From Pseudomonadota bacterium (GTDB lineage: Bacteria > Pseudomonadota > Gammaproteobacteria > JAKAQQ01): a stretch of 43,574 nucleotides of DNA. A model generated the notes under the pieces. That model made no database searches and was not told the DNA's origin. It saw only the letters and a list, made by a program, of their open reading frames with translations. The DNA is taken from contig JAJZIH010000015.1 of assembly GCA_021810635.1 (NCBI GenBank), forward strand, positions 1-43,574, read 5' to 3'. This document shows, one piece after another, positions 32,923 to 41,396 of this stretch. How positions within the stretch are numbered: the stretch's first letter is position 1; the number at the start of each line of letters is the position of its first letter. Made by a program: the position numbers and the translations under genes.

Positions 32923-34479
32923 ATGGAACCTCAGAACTTGCCCATGAACCCCGACGGGAGCCACCCGGCCCACCGGCCCCTTTCCTTCGCCGCCCTCTTC
33001 CTGATTGAGATGTGGGAACGGTTCGGTTATTACGGCATGGCGGCACTGCTCGTGCTTTTCCTTGTGCAGCGGATGCACATGGGAGATGCGTCGGCCAACC
33101 TCCGCTGGGGAGCGTTTTCCGCCATGGTCTATGCCCTCCCCTGCCTCGGAGGCTGGATCGGGGATTCCGTCCTGGGCTCGCGACGCACGATGGTGATCGG
33201 TGCAGCGACACTCCTCGTCGGCTATTTCCTGCTTTCGCTGCCGTTCGCCGACTTGCTGTACCTGTCGTTGGCCGTGATCGCCGTCGGCAACGGTCTGTTC
33301 AAGGCCAACCCCAGCAACCTGATCGGGCAGCTGTACCACGGGGAGCCCTCAAAAATCGACAGCGCCTTTACCCTCTACTACCTCGCCGTGAACATCGGCT
33401 CGCTCATTTCCATGGTCCTGACACCCATCATCGCGAGCGTGTACGGTTGGCACGCTGCTTTCATGTTGTGCTGGATCGGTCTTGCCCTCGGACTGGCCAA
33501 TTACGCCGTCATGCGGAAGGCGCTCGGACGGGTGGGCTCTCCGCCGGACAGCCGTCCCCTGCATGTGGGCAAAACCGTGGCCGTGGGAGCCGGCAGTCTG
33601 GCCATCGTGGTCCTCATGGCTGGCGTGATCCAGAACACGTCCGTTGCCACGGGGTTGGTCGTGGGCATGGGGCTTCTCGTCGCCGGGTTTTTCCTCTACA
33701 TGATCGTCCGTGGGGTACCCCGGGAACGGAACGGGATCATCGTCTGTCTCGTTCTGACCCTGGAGACCATTGCTTTTTTTGTTTTCTACCAGCAAATGTC
33801 CACCTCGCTGACCCTGTTTGCCCTGCGCAATGTGCAGCACCATTGGCTGGGCATCCCGATCCAGCCGGCCCAGTTCCAGGTGCTCGATCCGCTCTGGATC
33901 GTAATCGCCTCGCCGGTTCTGGCCTGGATGTACAACCACTTCGGCCGACGGGGCAGCGACCTCACCATCTCGACCAAATTCGCGTTGGGCATGTATCTGG
34001 TGAGCGGCGCCTTTTATGTTTACAGCCTGAGCGCCCATTTTGCGGTCATGGGCCGGATCTCAGCCGGCTGGATGGTTGCTGGCTATGGCCTCCAGTCCCT
34101 AGGTGAGCTGTTGATCAGTGGGCTCGGTCTGGCCATGGTCTCCCGGCTGGTCCCGTCGCGCATGCGGGGATTCATGATGGGCGCCTGGTTTTTGGGAGTC
34201 GGCGCCTCCGAATATCTGGGCAGTGCGGTGGCCAATCTGGCCGCGGTCCCGAGGCATCTTCACAATCCCGTCACGACACTGCCGATCTACGTGCACCTGT
34301 TCATGATGCTCGGTCTCGCGGCGCTGATCATCGCCATCCTGTCCACGGCACTGGTTCCTTTCCTCAACCGCCTGGCCTCCGCCCATGAACGGAGCGGAAA
34401 CGGCCTCGGGCGGGGGCCACTCCAGCCGGCCTCCGGAAGCTCGGAGCTTCCGGAGGTCGACCCAGTATCCGCCGGATGA
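32923..34479 (+). CDS. Proton-dependent oligopeptide transporter (POT/PTR2)
   Basis: 518 aa, about 14 transmembrane helices. The POT signature EMWERFGYYG at 29-38 provides the ExxERFxYY proton-coupling motif. SVLGSRRTMVIGAATLLVGYFL and FKANPSNLIGQLY, AFTLYYLAVNIGSLISMVL also fit. It imports di- or tripeptides with protons, and adjacent pepA could digest them. It interrupts the usual holC-valS pair; the ATGA overlap with valS suggests co-expression. A second ATG eight codons in is possible. Confidence 0.88.
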   Translation: MEPQNLPMNPDGSHPAHRPLSFAALFLIEMWERFGYYGMAALLVLFLVQRMHMGDASANLRWGAFSAMVYALPCLGGWIGDSVLGSRRTMVIGAATLLVGYFLLSLPFADLLYLSLAVIAVGNGLFKANPSNLIGQLYHGEPSKIDSAFTLYYLAVNIGSLISMVLTPIIASVYGWHAAFMLCWIGLALGLANYAVMRKALGRVGSPPDSRPLHVGKTVAVGAGSLAIVVLMAGVIQNTSVATGLVVGMGLLVAGFFLYMIVRGVPRERNGIIVCLVLTLETIAFFVFYQQMSTSLTLFALRNVQHHWLGIPIQPAQFQVLDPLWIVIASPVLAWMYNHFGRRGSDLTISTKFALGMYLVSGAFYVYSLSAHFAVMGRISAGWMVAGYGLQSLGELLISGLGLAMVSRLVPSRMRGFMMGAWFLGVGASEYLGSAVANLAAVPRHLHNPVTTLPIYVHLFMMLGLAALIIAILSTALVPFLNRLASAHERSGNGLGRGPLQPASGSSELPEVDPVSAG

Positions 34480-37445
34480 GTCCGCCCCGCCCCCCCCCAC
34501 CGCCTGCGAACGGTCCGGAAATGGAAGGAAAGGAACAGGCAGAGCTGGCTCATCCCGCCCCCGCCCTCCTTCTGCCAAAGACCTATGAGCCGCGTGAGGT
34601 GGAAGAGCGCTTGTATGCCGAGTGGGTCAAAAGTCACTCTTTCGAACCGGCGGGCGATGGAACCCCCTACTGCATCATGCTGCCCCCACCTAATGTGACC
34701 GGCACACTGCATATGGGCCATGCCTTTCAGGACACCCTGATGGATCTCCTGATTCGCCGCGCGCGGATGGAAGGCGCACGGGTACTCTGGCAGACCGGGA
34801 CCGACCATGCGGGCATCGCCACGCAAATGGTCGTCGAGCGGGAGCTGGAAAAAGAGGGGCTGGACCGGGTCACCCTGGGCCGTGAAGCCTTTCTTGAGAG
34901 GACCTGGGCTTGGAAGGAGGCATCCGGCGGGACGATTCTCCGTCAAATGAAACGGCTCGGTTGCTCGGCGGATTGGTCCCGTGAACGGTTTACGCTGGAT
35001 CCCGCCATGAGCCGGGCCGTGACCGAAGTGTTCATCCGCCTCCACGGAAAAGACCTGATCTACCGGGGCCTGCGCCTGGTCAACTGGGACCCCTTGCTCG
35101 AAACCGCACTCTCGGATCTCGAAGTCCGGGCTGAGGAAGAAAACGGCACGCTCTGGTACCTGCGCTATCCCCGGCTGGATGGACACCCGCCCGTCACGGT
35201 TGCGACCACCCGTCCGGAAACCCTGTTCGGTGACGTGGCCCTCGCCGTGCATCCAGACGACGAACGCTACCGCGACCTCATGGGGAAACGGGTCGCTCTG
35301 CCGACCGGCGGTCGGACGATTCCCGTGATCGCCGATTCCTTTGTCGACCCGGCGTTCGGAACCGGGTGTGTCAAAATCACCCCAGCCCACGACTTTAGTG
35401 ATTTTGCGGTCTGGGAACGCCTCCATGAAAAGGAAGCACTACCCCTGTTCCGCATCCTGGACTCCCGTGGCCGGATCGAGGATCCGGCACGAAGCCCCCC
35501 CCAGACCTCCTCCCGCGACGCCCCCTACTGGCTGCCGGCCGGCCTGGACTGGGGATCACCGGAGCTGGGTTCCGGCCGGCTGGTCCCGGATGCCTACCTT
35601 GGACTGGACCGACTGAAAGCCCGTGAGCATCTGATGGGTGAACTGGAGGCCGCAGGACGCGTCGAAAAAACCGAACCGCACCGGCTGGCCATCCCGCGCG
35701 GCGACCGTTCCGGCGCCGTCATCGAACCGATGCTCACCCGGCAGTGGTTCGTCCGCACCCGGCCGTTGGCCGACCGGGCGGTTCACGCCGTGGAAAACGG
35801 GCGGACCCGGTTCGTTCCGGAGAACTGGACGCAGAATTTCTTCGACTGGATGCGCGACATCCAGGACTGGTGCATCAGCCGGCAACTCTGGTGGGGGCAC
35901 CGGATACCCGCCTGGTGCGACGACCATGGGCAATGGTATGCCGGTCACGACGAGGCCGACGTTCGCCGCCGCCATGCCCTGGATTCCGCCCTGCCCCTCC
36001 ACCAAGATCCGGATGTCCTCGACACCTGGTTTTCTTCGGCCCTCTGGCCTTTTGCCACCCTGGGCTGGCCGGAAGCGGTCCCGGCCCTGAGGACGTTTTA
36101 TCCGACCCAAGTCCTGGTCACGGGATTCGACATCATTTTCTTCTGGGTCGCCCGCATGATCATGTTGGGTCTCGAGATCATGGGGGAGGTGCCGTTCCGG
36201 ACGGTCTACGTCCATGCCCTCGTTCGCGATGCCGAGGGACAGAAGATGTCGAAGTCCAAGGGAAACGTCCTCGATCCTCTGGACCTCGTGGATGGCATTG
36301 ACCTCGACGGACTGGTCCGGAAACGGACCCGGGGGTTGCTCCTGTCAAACCAGGCCCGGAAAATCGAGATCCAGACCCGCAAGGAATATCCGCAGGGAAT
36401 CCCGGCCTTCGGAACCGATGCGCTGCGCTTCACCTTTGCGGCCTTGGCAGCACCAGGCCGCGATTTGCGCTTTGACCTCAAGCGGGTGGCCGGTTACCGC
36501 AACTTCTGCAATAAGCTCTGGAATGCCGGCCGGCTAGTCCAACAGCTGGGTGGACCACCCCTTCCCGGCGGTCCCTCCCCGCTGACCTGGAACCGGTGGA
36601 TCCGCTCTCGTTTCGCCTCCGTCTGCGGGTCGGCCGAACAGGCCTTGGCCGGCTATCGTTTCGACGAGCTCGCCGCCCATCTCTACGAGTTCACCTGGAA
36701 CGAGTTTTGCGATTGGTATCTCGAGGTTGCAAAATACCTCCTCGCCCCCGGCCACCTGGACGAGACCGCCCGGACCGAGACGCGGTCCGTCCTCAGCCGG
36801 ACCTATGCCGGACTCCTCCGGCTGCTTCATCCGGTCATTCCCTTCATTACCGAGGAGCTGTGGCAGCGACTCGACTGGCTGCACCCGGAGGGCCCGGGCT
36901 CGATCGTGACGGCCGCCGCCCCGCACCCGGAGCAGGAGGATTCGGACCCTGCGCTGGAGCTCCGCATCCGGCGGCTTCAGGAACTGGTCATGGCCATTCG
37001 TCGAACCCGGTCTGCCTACCGAATTGCGGACGGGAAAAGGCTCAAAGCCGCCTTCGTGATGACCATGAGTCACCCGGGTGAAGCCGATTTCATCCGCCAG
37101 GAAATCCCGGTCATCCGGCTTTTGGCCCGGCTCGAGACCTTCGAGGAAATGTCCGGTGAGGCGTCTAGACCCGACGGGGCGGCCACGATCGTGACCCCAC
37201 CGGCCACCGTCTGGCTGACTTTGGCCGGGCACATCGACCGGGTGACCGAGGCGACCCGCCTCCGGCAGGAGCTTGAGGCGTCCTCCCGACAGAAGGCATT
37301 GATCCAGGCCCGTCTCGAGAACCCCTCTTTCCTTGGTCGGGCCCCTCAGGCCTTGATCGAGGCGGAGCGGGCCCGCGTGACCGCCCTCGATCTCAACTGC
37401 CGGGAACTCGAACGGTACCTCGAGGAACTGGGACCCCTTGAGTAG
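34476..37445 (+). CDS. valS: Valyl-tRNA synthetase
   Basis: 989 aa class I synthetase that charges tRNA-Val and edits mischarged Thr. The HIGH motif HMGH lies at 79-82, KMSKS at 590-594, with the editing domain between (VATTRPETLFGDVALAVHP, TGCVKITPAHDFSDF). WISRQLWWGHRIPAW-type and C-terminal coiled-coil regions are present. The ATG overlapping the transporter stop (ATGA) gives a Pro-rich extension of about 15 residues; the ATG at 34521 would give a more usual start. Confidence 0.96.
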   Translation: MSPPRPPPPPANGPEMEGKEQAELAHPAPALLLPKTYEPREVEERLYAEWVKSHSFEPAGDGTPYCIMLPPPNVTGTLHMGHAFQDTLMDLLIRRARMEGARVLWQTGTDHAGIATQMVVERELEKEGLDRVTLGREAFLERTWAWKEASGGTILRQMKRLGCSADWSRERFTLDPAMSRAVTEVFIRLHGKDLIYRGLRLVNWDPLLETALSDLEVRAEEENGTLWYLRYPRLDGHPPVTVATTRPETLFGDVALAVHPDDERYRDLMGKRVALPTGGRTIPVIADSFVDPAFGTGCVKITPAHDFSDFAVWERLHEKEALPLFRILDSRGRIEDPARSPPQTSSRDAPYWLPAGLDWGSPELGSGRLVPDAYLGLDRLKAREHLMGELEAAGRVEKTEPHRLAIPRGDRSGAVIEPMLTRQWFVRTRPLADRAVHAVENGRTRFVPENWTQNFFDWMRDIQDWCISRQLWWGHRIPAWCDDHGQWYAGHDEADVRRRHALDSALPLHQDPDVLDTWFSSALWPFATLGWPEAVPALRTFYPTQVLVTGFDIIFFWVARMIMLGLEIMGEVPFRTVYVHALVRDAEGQKMSKSKGNVLDPLDLVDGIDLDGLVRKRTRGLLLSNQARKIEIQTRKEYPQGIPAFGTDALRFTFAALAAPGRDLRFDLKRVAGYRNFCNKLWNAGRLVQQLGGPPLPGGPSPLTWNRWIRSRFASVCGSAEQALAGYRFDELAAHLYEFTWNEFCDWYLEVAKYLLAPGHLDETARTETRSVLSRTYAGLLRLLHPVIPFITEELWQRLDWLHPEGPGSIVTAAAPHPEQEDSDPALELRIRRLQELVMAIRRTRSAYRIADGKRLKAAFVMTMSHPGEADFIRQEIPVIRLLARLETFEEMSGEASRPDGAATIVTPPATVWLTLAGHIDRVTEATRLRQELEASSRQKALIQARLENPSFLGRAPQALIEAERARVTALDLNCRELERYLEELGPLE

Positions 37446-37487
37446 CCGCCCCGGGTGGAGAATCCCGCACGGGGTGGCTGTCTTTTT
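37445..37487 (+). terminator. Rho-independent terminator after valS
   Basis: GCCGCCCCG (37445-37453) pairs with CGGGGTGGC (37470-37478) through nine bp with one G-U pair around a 16-nt loop, followed by TGTCTTTTT. The stem begins at the last base of the valS stop codon, so it should end the pepA-holC-POT-valS transcript. Confidence 0.75.
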
Positions 37488-37511
37488 ACGCTAAAATAAC
37501 AATCTTGACTT

Positions 37512-37561
37512 CCTTGGTGCCCCCTCGCCGAGTGGACGTCTTCGTTGACGGGGGGCCAAGG
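37512..37561 (+). promoter_or_regulatory. Leader hairpin before the efflux operon
   Basis: CCTTGG-TG-CCCCC (37512-37524) pairs with GGGGGG-CCAAGG (37550-37561), an 11-12 bp stem with a small bulge around a 25-nt loop, ending 26 nt before the emrA-like start. It may be a leader structure or an operator. TTGACT at 37505-37510 could be a -35, but no good -10 follows. Confidence 0.45.
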
Positions 37562-37587
37562 CAGACCCGTGATTTGGAGGCTCATAC

Positions 37588-38610
37588 GTGCGCAAGATCA
37601 TCCGCTGGTCCCTGCTCGTGGTCATCGGGTTGGGCTTGATAGGCGGGGGTTACGGATACTACGAGTACAGCAAGTACCACCCCAATACAGATGATGCGTA
37701 CCTGGATGCGCATGTCGTTCGTCCGGCCCCACTCGTTTCGGGCCGGGTGGCTCAAGTCCTCGTCCACAACCATGAACAGGTCCGAAACGGCCAGCTTCTG
37801 TTCCGGATCGACCCAACCCCTTTCCGGATCGCCGTCGCACGGGCCCGGGCCCAGCTCACCCAAGCCCAGCGGGACGTCCATGCCGAAGTCGCCGAGGTGC
37901 GAGCCGATCAGGCCTCTGTCGCTTATGCCCATGCCATCTACGTCAACGACCTCCTCAAGGCTCGCCGGGCCCGGAACCTTCTGAGCGAGGGGTATGCCAC
38001 GGAACAGGTCGACGATGATGCCATCGCGGCCCTGAGAAGCGCCCGGGCCCGGCTCCACCTCGCCGAATCCCAGCTGGAGGCTGCCCGCCGGAAACTGGGA
38101 CAGCCCGGCCCCCACAACCAGCTCATCGAGATCGCCCAGGCGAACCTCAACAACGCCCTGTGGCGACTCAAGCAGACGCACGTCGACTCCACCTGTGACG
38201 GAGACACCGCCAAGGTCAAACTCCGCACCGGTAACATGGCTTTGGCCGGGCAGGCTCCTTTCGTCATCGTTTGCGCGCATTTCTGGTGGGTTAATGCCAA
38301 CTTCAAGGAAACCGACCTGTCGCGGATTCGGGTGGGAGATCCCGCGCGCATCCATGTCGACATGTATCCCGGGCACCGGTTCCGGGGAAAAGTCATCAGT
38401 ATCAGCCCGGCGGCAGGGACCGCCTTTTCCCTGCTGCCACCCGAAAATGCGACCGGAAACTGGGTCAAGGTGACGCAACGCGTTCCGGTCCGCGTCGTCG
38501 TCCTCGATGCAAGCCCAGCGTATCCGCTTCGGGTCGGAGCCAGCGCCAGCGTGACCATCAAAGTTGCGGATCACGGCCCGCCCCCCACCAAGGCCCATGT
38601 CGCCCACTGA
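37588..38610 (+). CDS. HlyD/EmrA-type membrane fusion protein
   Basis: 340 aa from a GTG with GGAGG upstream. One N-terminal transmembrane helix (about 5-25), then YHPNTDDAYLDAHVVRPAPLVSGRV (biotinyl-lipoyl-like half-motif), a coiled-coil hairpin around residues 80-170, and GWV/FKETDLSRIRVGDPARIHVDMYPG in the beta-barrel region match the EmrA family. It forms the periplasmic bridge for the EmrB-like pump encoded next, which it overlaps by 14 nt. Substrate unknown. Confidence 0.85.
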   Translation: MRKIIRWSLLVVIGLGLIGGGYGYYEYSKYHPNTDDAYLDAHVVRPAPLVSGRVAQVLVHNHEQVRNGQLLFRIDPTPFRIAVARARAQLTQAQRDVHAEVAEVRADQASVAYAHAIYVNDLLKARRARNLLSEGYATEQVDDDAIAALRSARARLHLAESQLEAARRKLGQPGPHNQLIEIAQANLNNALWRLKQTHVDSTCDGDTAKVKLRTGNMALAGQAPFVIVCAHFWWVNANFKETDLSRIRVGDPARIHVDMYPGHRFRGKVISISPAAGTAFSLLPPENATGNWVKVTQRVPVRVVVLDASPAYPLRVGASASVTIKVADHGPPPTKAHVAH

Positions 38611-40153
38611 AATTCCGGCGCCCGAGAACCCCGCCCCCTCCTCCCGATTTCTGATCACGGTGGCCGTCATGATGGCCACCGTGATGCAGGTCATCGACAT
38701 CACCATCGTCAACGTCGCTCTGCCCAAAATGCAGGGGCAGCTCGGGGCCACCAGCGACCAGATCACCTGGGTGCTCACGAGCTATCTCGTCTCGTCGGCC
38801 ATTCTCATGCCCCTGACCGGATTCCTGACGGACCGAATCGGCCAGAAACGATATCTCCTGATGTCGATTTTTGGTTTTCTCGTTACCTCCGGCCTGTGCG
38901 GGATGGCGACGTCGCTCGGTGAGATCGTGGTTTTCCGGCTGTTTCAGGGCGCATTTGGAGCAGCCCTGTCCCCTTTGTCGCAATCGATCCTGGTCCAGAC
39001 CTACCCCGTGCAACAGCGGGGCAAGGCCATGGCGATCTGGGGCATCGGGGTCATGGCCGGACCCATTCTGGGACCCACCGTGGGCGGCTATCTGACCCAG
39101 GTCCTTTCCTGGCGCTGGGATTTCTATGTCAACCTACCGATCGGCATTGTTTGCCTGATCCTCACGGCCATGGTGGTCCCGGACACCGAACGCCGCCCCC
39201 GCCGCTTGGACTGGACCGGCCTCGTCATGCTCGCCTTGGCCATCGGCGCCCTCCAGATCGTCCTGGATCGCGGCAACACGGATGACTGGTTTGCCTCGAA
39301 TACCATCCGTTTCCTGTCGGTCCTGTCGGGATTCGGTCTCGTGGGGTTTTTATGGCACTCGCTGAAAAACCGGGGTCGGCAGACCATCTTCGATCTCCGC
39401 CTGTTCCGTGACCGGAATTTCTCGAGTTCCTGTTTTCTCATCGCCGCGATGGGACTCGGCATGTACGGGACGCTGATTCTGCAGCCTGAACTCCTGGAAG
39501 GCCTCCTCAACTACCCGGTCCTGACCACGGGTCTCATCATGGCCCCACGGGGACTGGCTAGCATGGCGGGCATGTTTCTGGTCGGTCGCCTGATCAACCG
39601 GGTGGACGCACGGCTTCTTGTTTTCTTCGGGGTGGTGTTGTCGGCCATCGGCACATTTGCGCTTGACTGGTACAATCTCCACATCAACTTTTTCTGGGTG
39701 CTGTGGCCGATGCTGCTCCAGGGGGTGGGGATGGGCATGCTGTTTGTTCCGCTCGCAACGATCGCTTATTCGACCCTACCCCCACGGGAATCGGCGGAGG
39801 CAGCCGGAATGTACAACCTGCTCCGAACCATCGGTTCCTCCATTGGCATCTCGATCGTCTCGACGCTGCTCACCAATGAAACTCAGGTCAACTGGAATAC
39901 CCTGGGCGGGCACATCAGCCAGTTCAATCCCGCCCTCAGTTCCTACCTGCACCAGATCGGGCTTTTGCGGGCCAACCGGCAGTTCGCGGCACTCATGGGG
40001 CTCAGTCTCGAACGGCACGCGACCATGATGGCGTTTTTGGACTGCTTTCGTTTCATCGGATGGTCGTTCATTCTCATGATTCCTCTGATCCTGATCGTGA
40101 AAAAACCGGCACGGGCAGGGGTTGCCTCGGTCAGTACGGCCCTGGGAGACTAA
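38597..40153 (+). CDS. EmrB-like drug efflux transporter (MFS, DHA2)
   Basis: 518 aa, about 14 helices. MQVIDITIVNVALPKMQ (motif D1), GFLTDRIGQKRYLLMSIFGF (motif A) and GPILGPTVGGYLTQVLSWRWDFYVNLPIG (motif C) are clear DHA2 features. It exports drugs or other hydrophobic compounds with the HlyD partner. The ATG at 38597 is preferred over an in-frame start at 38564 as it gives a standard N-terminus. A UspA gene follows three nt after the stop. Confidence 0.88.
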   Translation: MSPTEIPAPENPAPSSRFLITVAVMMATVMQVIDITIVNVALPKMQGQLGATSDQITWVLTSYLVSSAILMPLTGFLTDRIGQKRYLLMSIFGFLVTSGLCGMATSLGEIVVFRLFQGAFGAALSPLSQSILVQTYPVQQRGKAMAIWGIGVMAGPILGPTVGGYLTQVLSWRWDFYVNLPIGIVCLILTAMVVPDTERRPRRLDWTGLVMLALAIGALQIVLDRGNTDDWFASNTIRFLSVLSGFGLVGFLWHSLKNRGRQTIFDLRLFRDRNFSSSCFLIAAMGLGMYGTLILQPELLEGLLNYPVLTTGLIMAPRGLASMAGMFLVGRLINRVDARLLVFFGVVLSAIGTFALDWYNLHINFFWVLWPMLLQGVGMGMLFVPLATIAYSTLPPRESAEAAGMYNLLRTIGSSIGISIVSTLLTNETQVNWNTLGGHISQFNPALSSYLHQIGLLRANRQFAALMGLSLERHATMMAFLDCFRFIGWSFILMIPLILIVKKPARAGVASVSTALGD

Positions 40154-40156
40154 CCA

Positions 40157-40639
40157 ATGTACCAATCAATCCTCCTGGCCTACGACGGAACCCGGGAAAG
40201 TCGGCTGGCCCTCTGGGAAGGCGCGGATCTCGCGACCTGCTGCGGGGCCTGTACCCATCTGCTGGCCATCGTCCATCTCCCGCCGGCCGTCCTCGGGGCC
40301 GAATCCATGGCTGCTGGCGGGGCCGTCGCAGCCGAGATCACCCGTTTCCAGGACATCCTGGACGAGGGGATCGAGTGGCTGAAAAGCCGGGGCCTGAGCT
40401 GCCGGGGATACCTCGAACACGGGGAACCAATCGAGGTGATCGTGCGCATGGCCGAGGAAGTCCGCGCGGACCTCGTGGTTTTGGGATACCACCGGCGGCA
40501 TGGGATCGACAAGTGGTGGCGTTCCTCCACTTCGGCCCAGATCGTGGAAAAACTTTCGACTTCCCTCCTCGTGGCCATTCACAACGCGGATGATCCGGAG
40601 GTCGACGCCACTCCTCCTCACGGTGCGCCTAGGCCGTGA
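40157..40639 (+). CDS. Universal stress protein (UspA family)
   Basis: 160 aa single Usp domain. SILLAYDGTRESRLALWEGADLA at the start and ADLVVLGYHRRHGIDKWWRSSTSAQIVEKLSTSLLVA at the end follow the UspA fold. The ATP-binding G-x2-G-x9-GS loop is modified (GYHRRHGIDKW...SSTS), so nucleotide binding is uncertain. It overlaps no gene but lies three nt after emrB, so it is likely in the efflux operon. Confidence 0.85.
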   Translation: MYQSILLAYDGTRESRLALWEGADLATCCGACTHLLAIVHLPPAVLGAESMAAGGAVAAEITRFQDILDEGIEWLKSRGLSCRGYLEHGEPIEVIVRMAEEVRADLVVLGYHRRHGIDKWWRSSTSAQIVEKLSTSLLVAIHNADDPEVDATPPHGAPRP

Positions 40640-40675
40640 GCCCTCCCTTTCCCTGTCCCTTCTGAGGGTCGAACC

Positions 40676-41107
40676 TTGCACATACCAGGAATTGTCTTTT
40701 TTGCCCCGAGGATTCGTCATAATCTCGTGGTACTCGGCGTCATTACGGCGCTCTCGTCCCTTTGGATCGTCTGGCTGGCCCTGCGCGTCAGCCGACTCCG
40801 CTGGCATTTCGCCACCGGGATCGGAGACGGCGGCCATCCGGAGCTCGAACGGGCCATCCGGGTGCATGCCAATGCCGTCGAGATCACTCCAATCACCCTG
40901 CTCCTCCTGCTGATGGCCGCCCTCACCACCGCCCGCCAATCCGAGATCATCGCCCTCGGTACCCTATTCCTCGCGGGTCGCCTCCTGCACGCGTGGGGGC
41001 TGTCGCACAGTGCTGGGCCGAGCTTCGCCCGGGCATCTGGCATGATCCTCAACTTCCTGATGATCGGCATCCTCGCAGGACAGCTCATCGCCATCCTGTT
41101 CCGCTGA
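40676..41107 (+). CDS. MAPEG-family membrane protein
   Basis: 143 aa from a TTG with GAGGG seven nt upstream. Four transmembrane helices; the MAPEG signature is seen as ERAIRVHANAVEITPITLLLL (residues about 60-80) followed by GRLLHAWGLS. MAPEG proteins are glutathione-linked membrane enzymes; in bacteria the substrate is mostly unknown. It lies 36 nt after the Usp gene and may be the last gene of the efflux unit. Confidence 0.82.
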   Translation: MHIPGIVFFAPRIRHNLVVLGVITALSSLWIVWLALRVSRLRWHFATGIGDGGHPELERAIRVHANAVEITPITLLLLLMAALTTARQSEIIALGTLFLAGRLLHAWGLSHSAGPSFARASGMILNFLMIGILAGQLIAILFR

Positions 41108-41149
41108 GTCGGGCCGGTCGGTCCCAGCCCGACTCGGGGCAGACCCAAT

Positions 41150-41340
41150 AGTCGTGCCACAAGCCGCCACTTCGTGGCAGCCACGGACGCACCCAGCCGT
41201 TGCGCGCAAGCTCCCGGCTGATGGTGCTCGGCGCGCGGTTCACGGTGCGGGCAATGGCCTGCACCGTGAACCCTTCCCCCCACCAGGAACTAGATGGGGA
41301 CACGTTCATCAATGCCAAGATGCTGATAATTTGTACTCAT
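41150..41340 (-). pseudogene. IS30-family transposase 5' fragment
   Basis: The ATG at 41340 begins MSTNYQHLGIDERVPI, matching the usual IS30 start, but runs into an in-frame TAG (41292-41290). A frame change then restores GFTVQAIARTVNRAPSTISRELARNGW, the helix-turn-helix. The similarity ends near 41200 and the rest of the protein, including all DDE residues, is missing. It is a dead fragment, preceded by the element's inverted repeat. Confidence 0.78.
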
Positions 41341-41363
41341 ACCAACACATAAACCTCGTCAAT

Positions 41364-41390
41364 GTGTTGCACTTCAGTTTAGAGCGCGCC
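41364..41390. repeat. IS30 left terminal inverted repeat (IRL)
   Basis: GTGTTGCACTTCAGTTTAGA followed by GCGCGCC lies 24 nt outside the transposase start. It matches the repeat at 26677-26703 at 19 of 27 positions, with GTGTTGCA and the terminal CGCC end conserved. Orientation is right for the left end of a minus-strand element. It begins seven nt from the stop codon of the exported-protein gene. Confidence 0.6.
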
Positions 41391-41396
41391 CTTCCA

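Noticed and set aside
37582-38778. 398-aa minus-strand open frame
   Set aside because: Antisense to the HlyD-type gene, which has a clear family fold.
26105-41340. Composite transposon formed by the two IS30 relics
   Set aside because: The ends preserved are not the outer ends expected for a composite element, both copies are dead, and the interior is core housekeeping genes.
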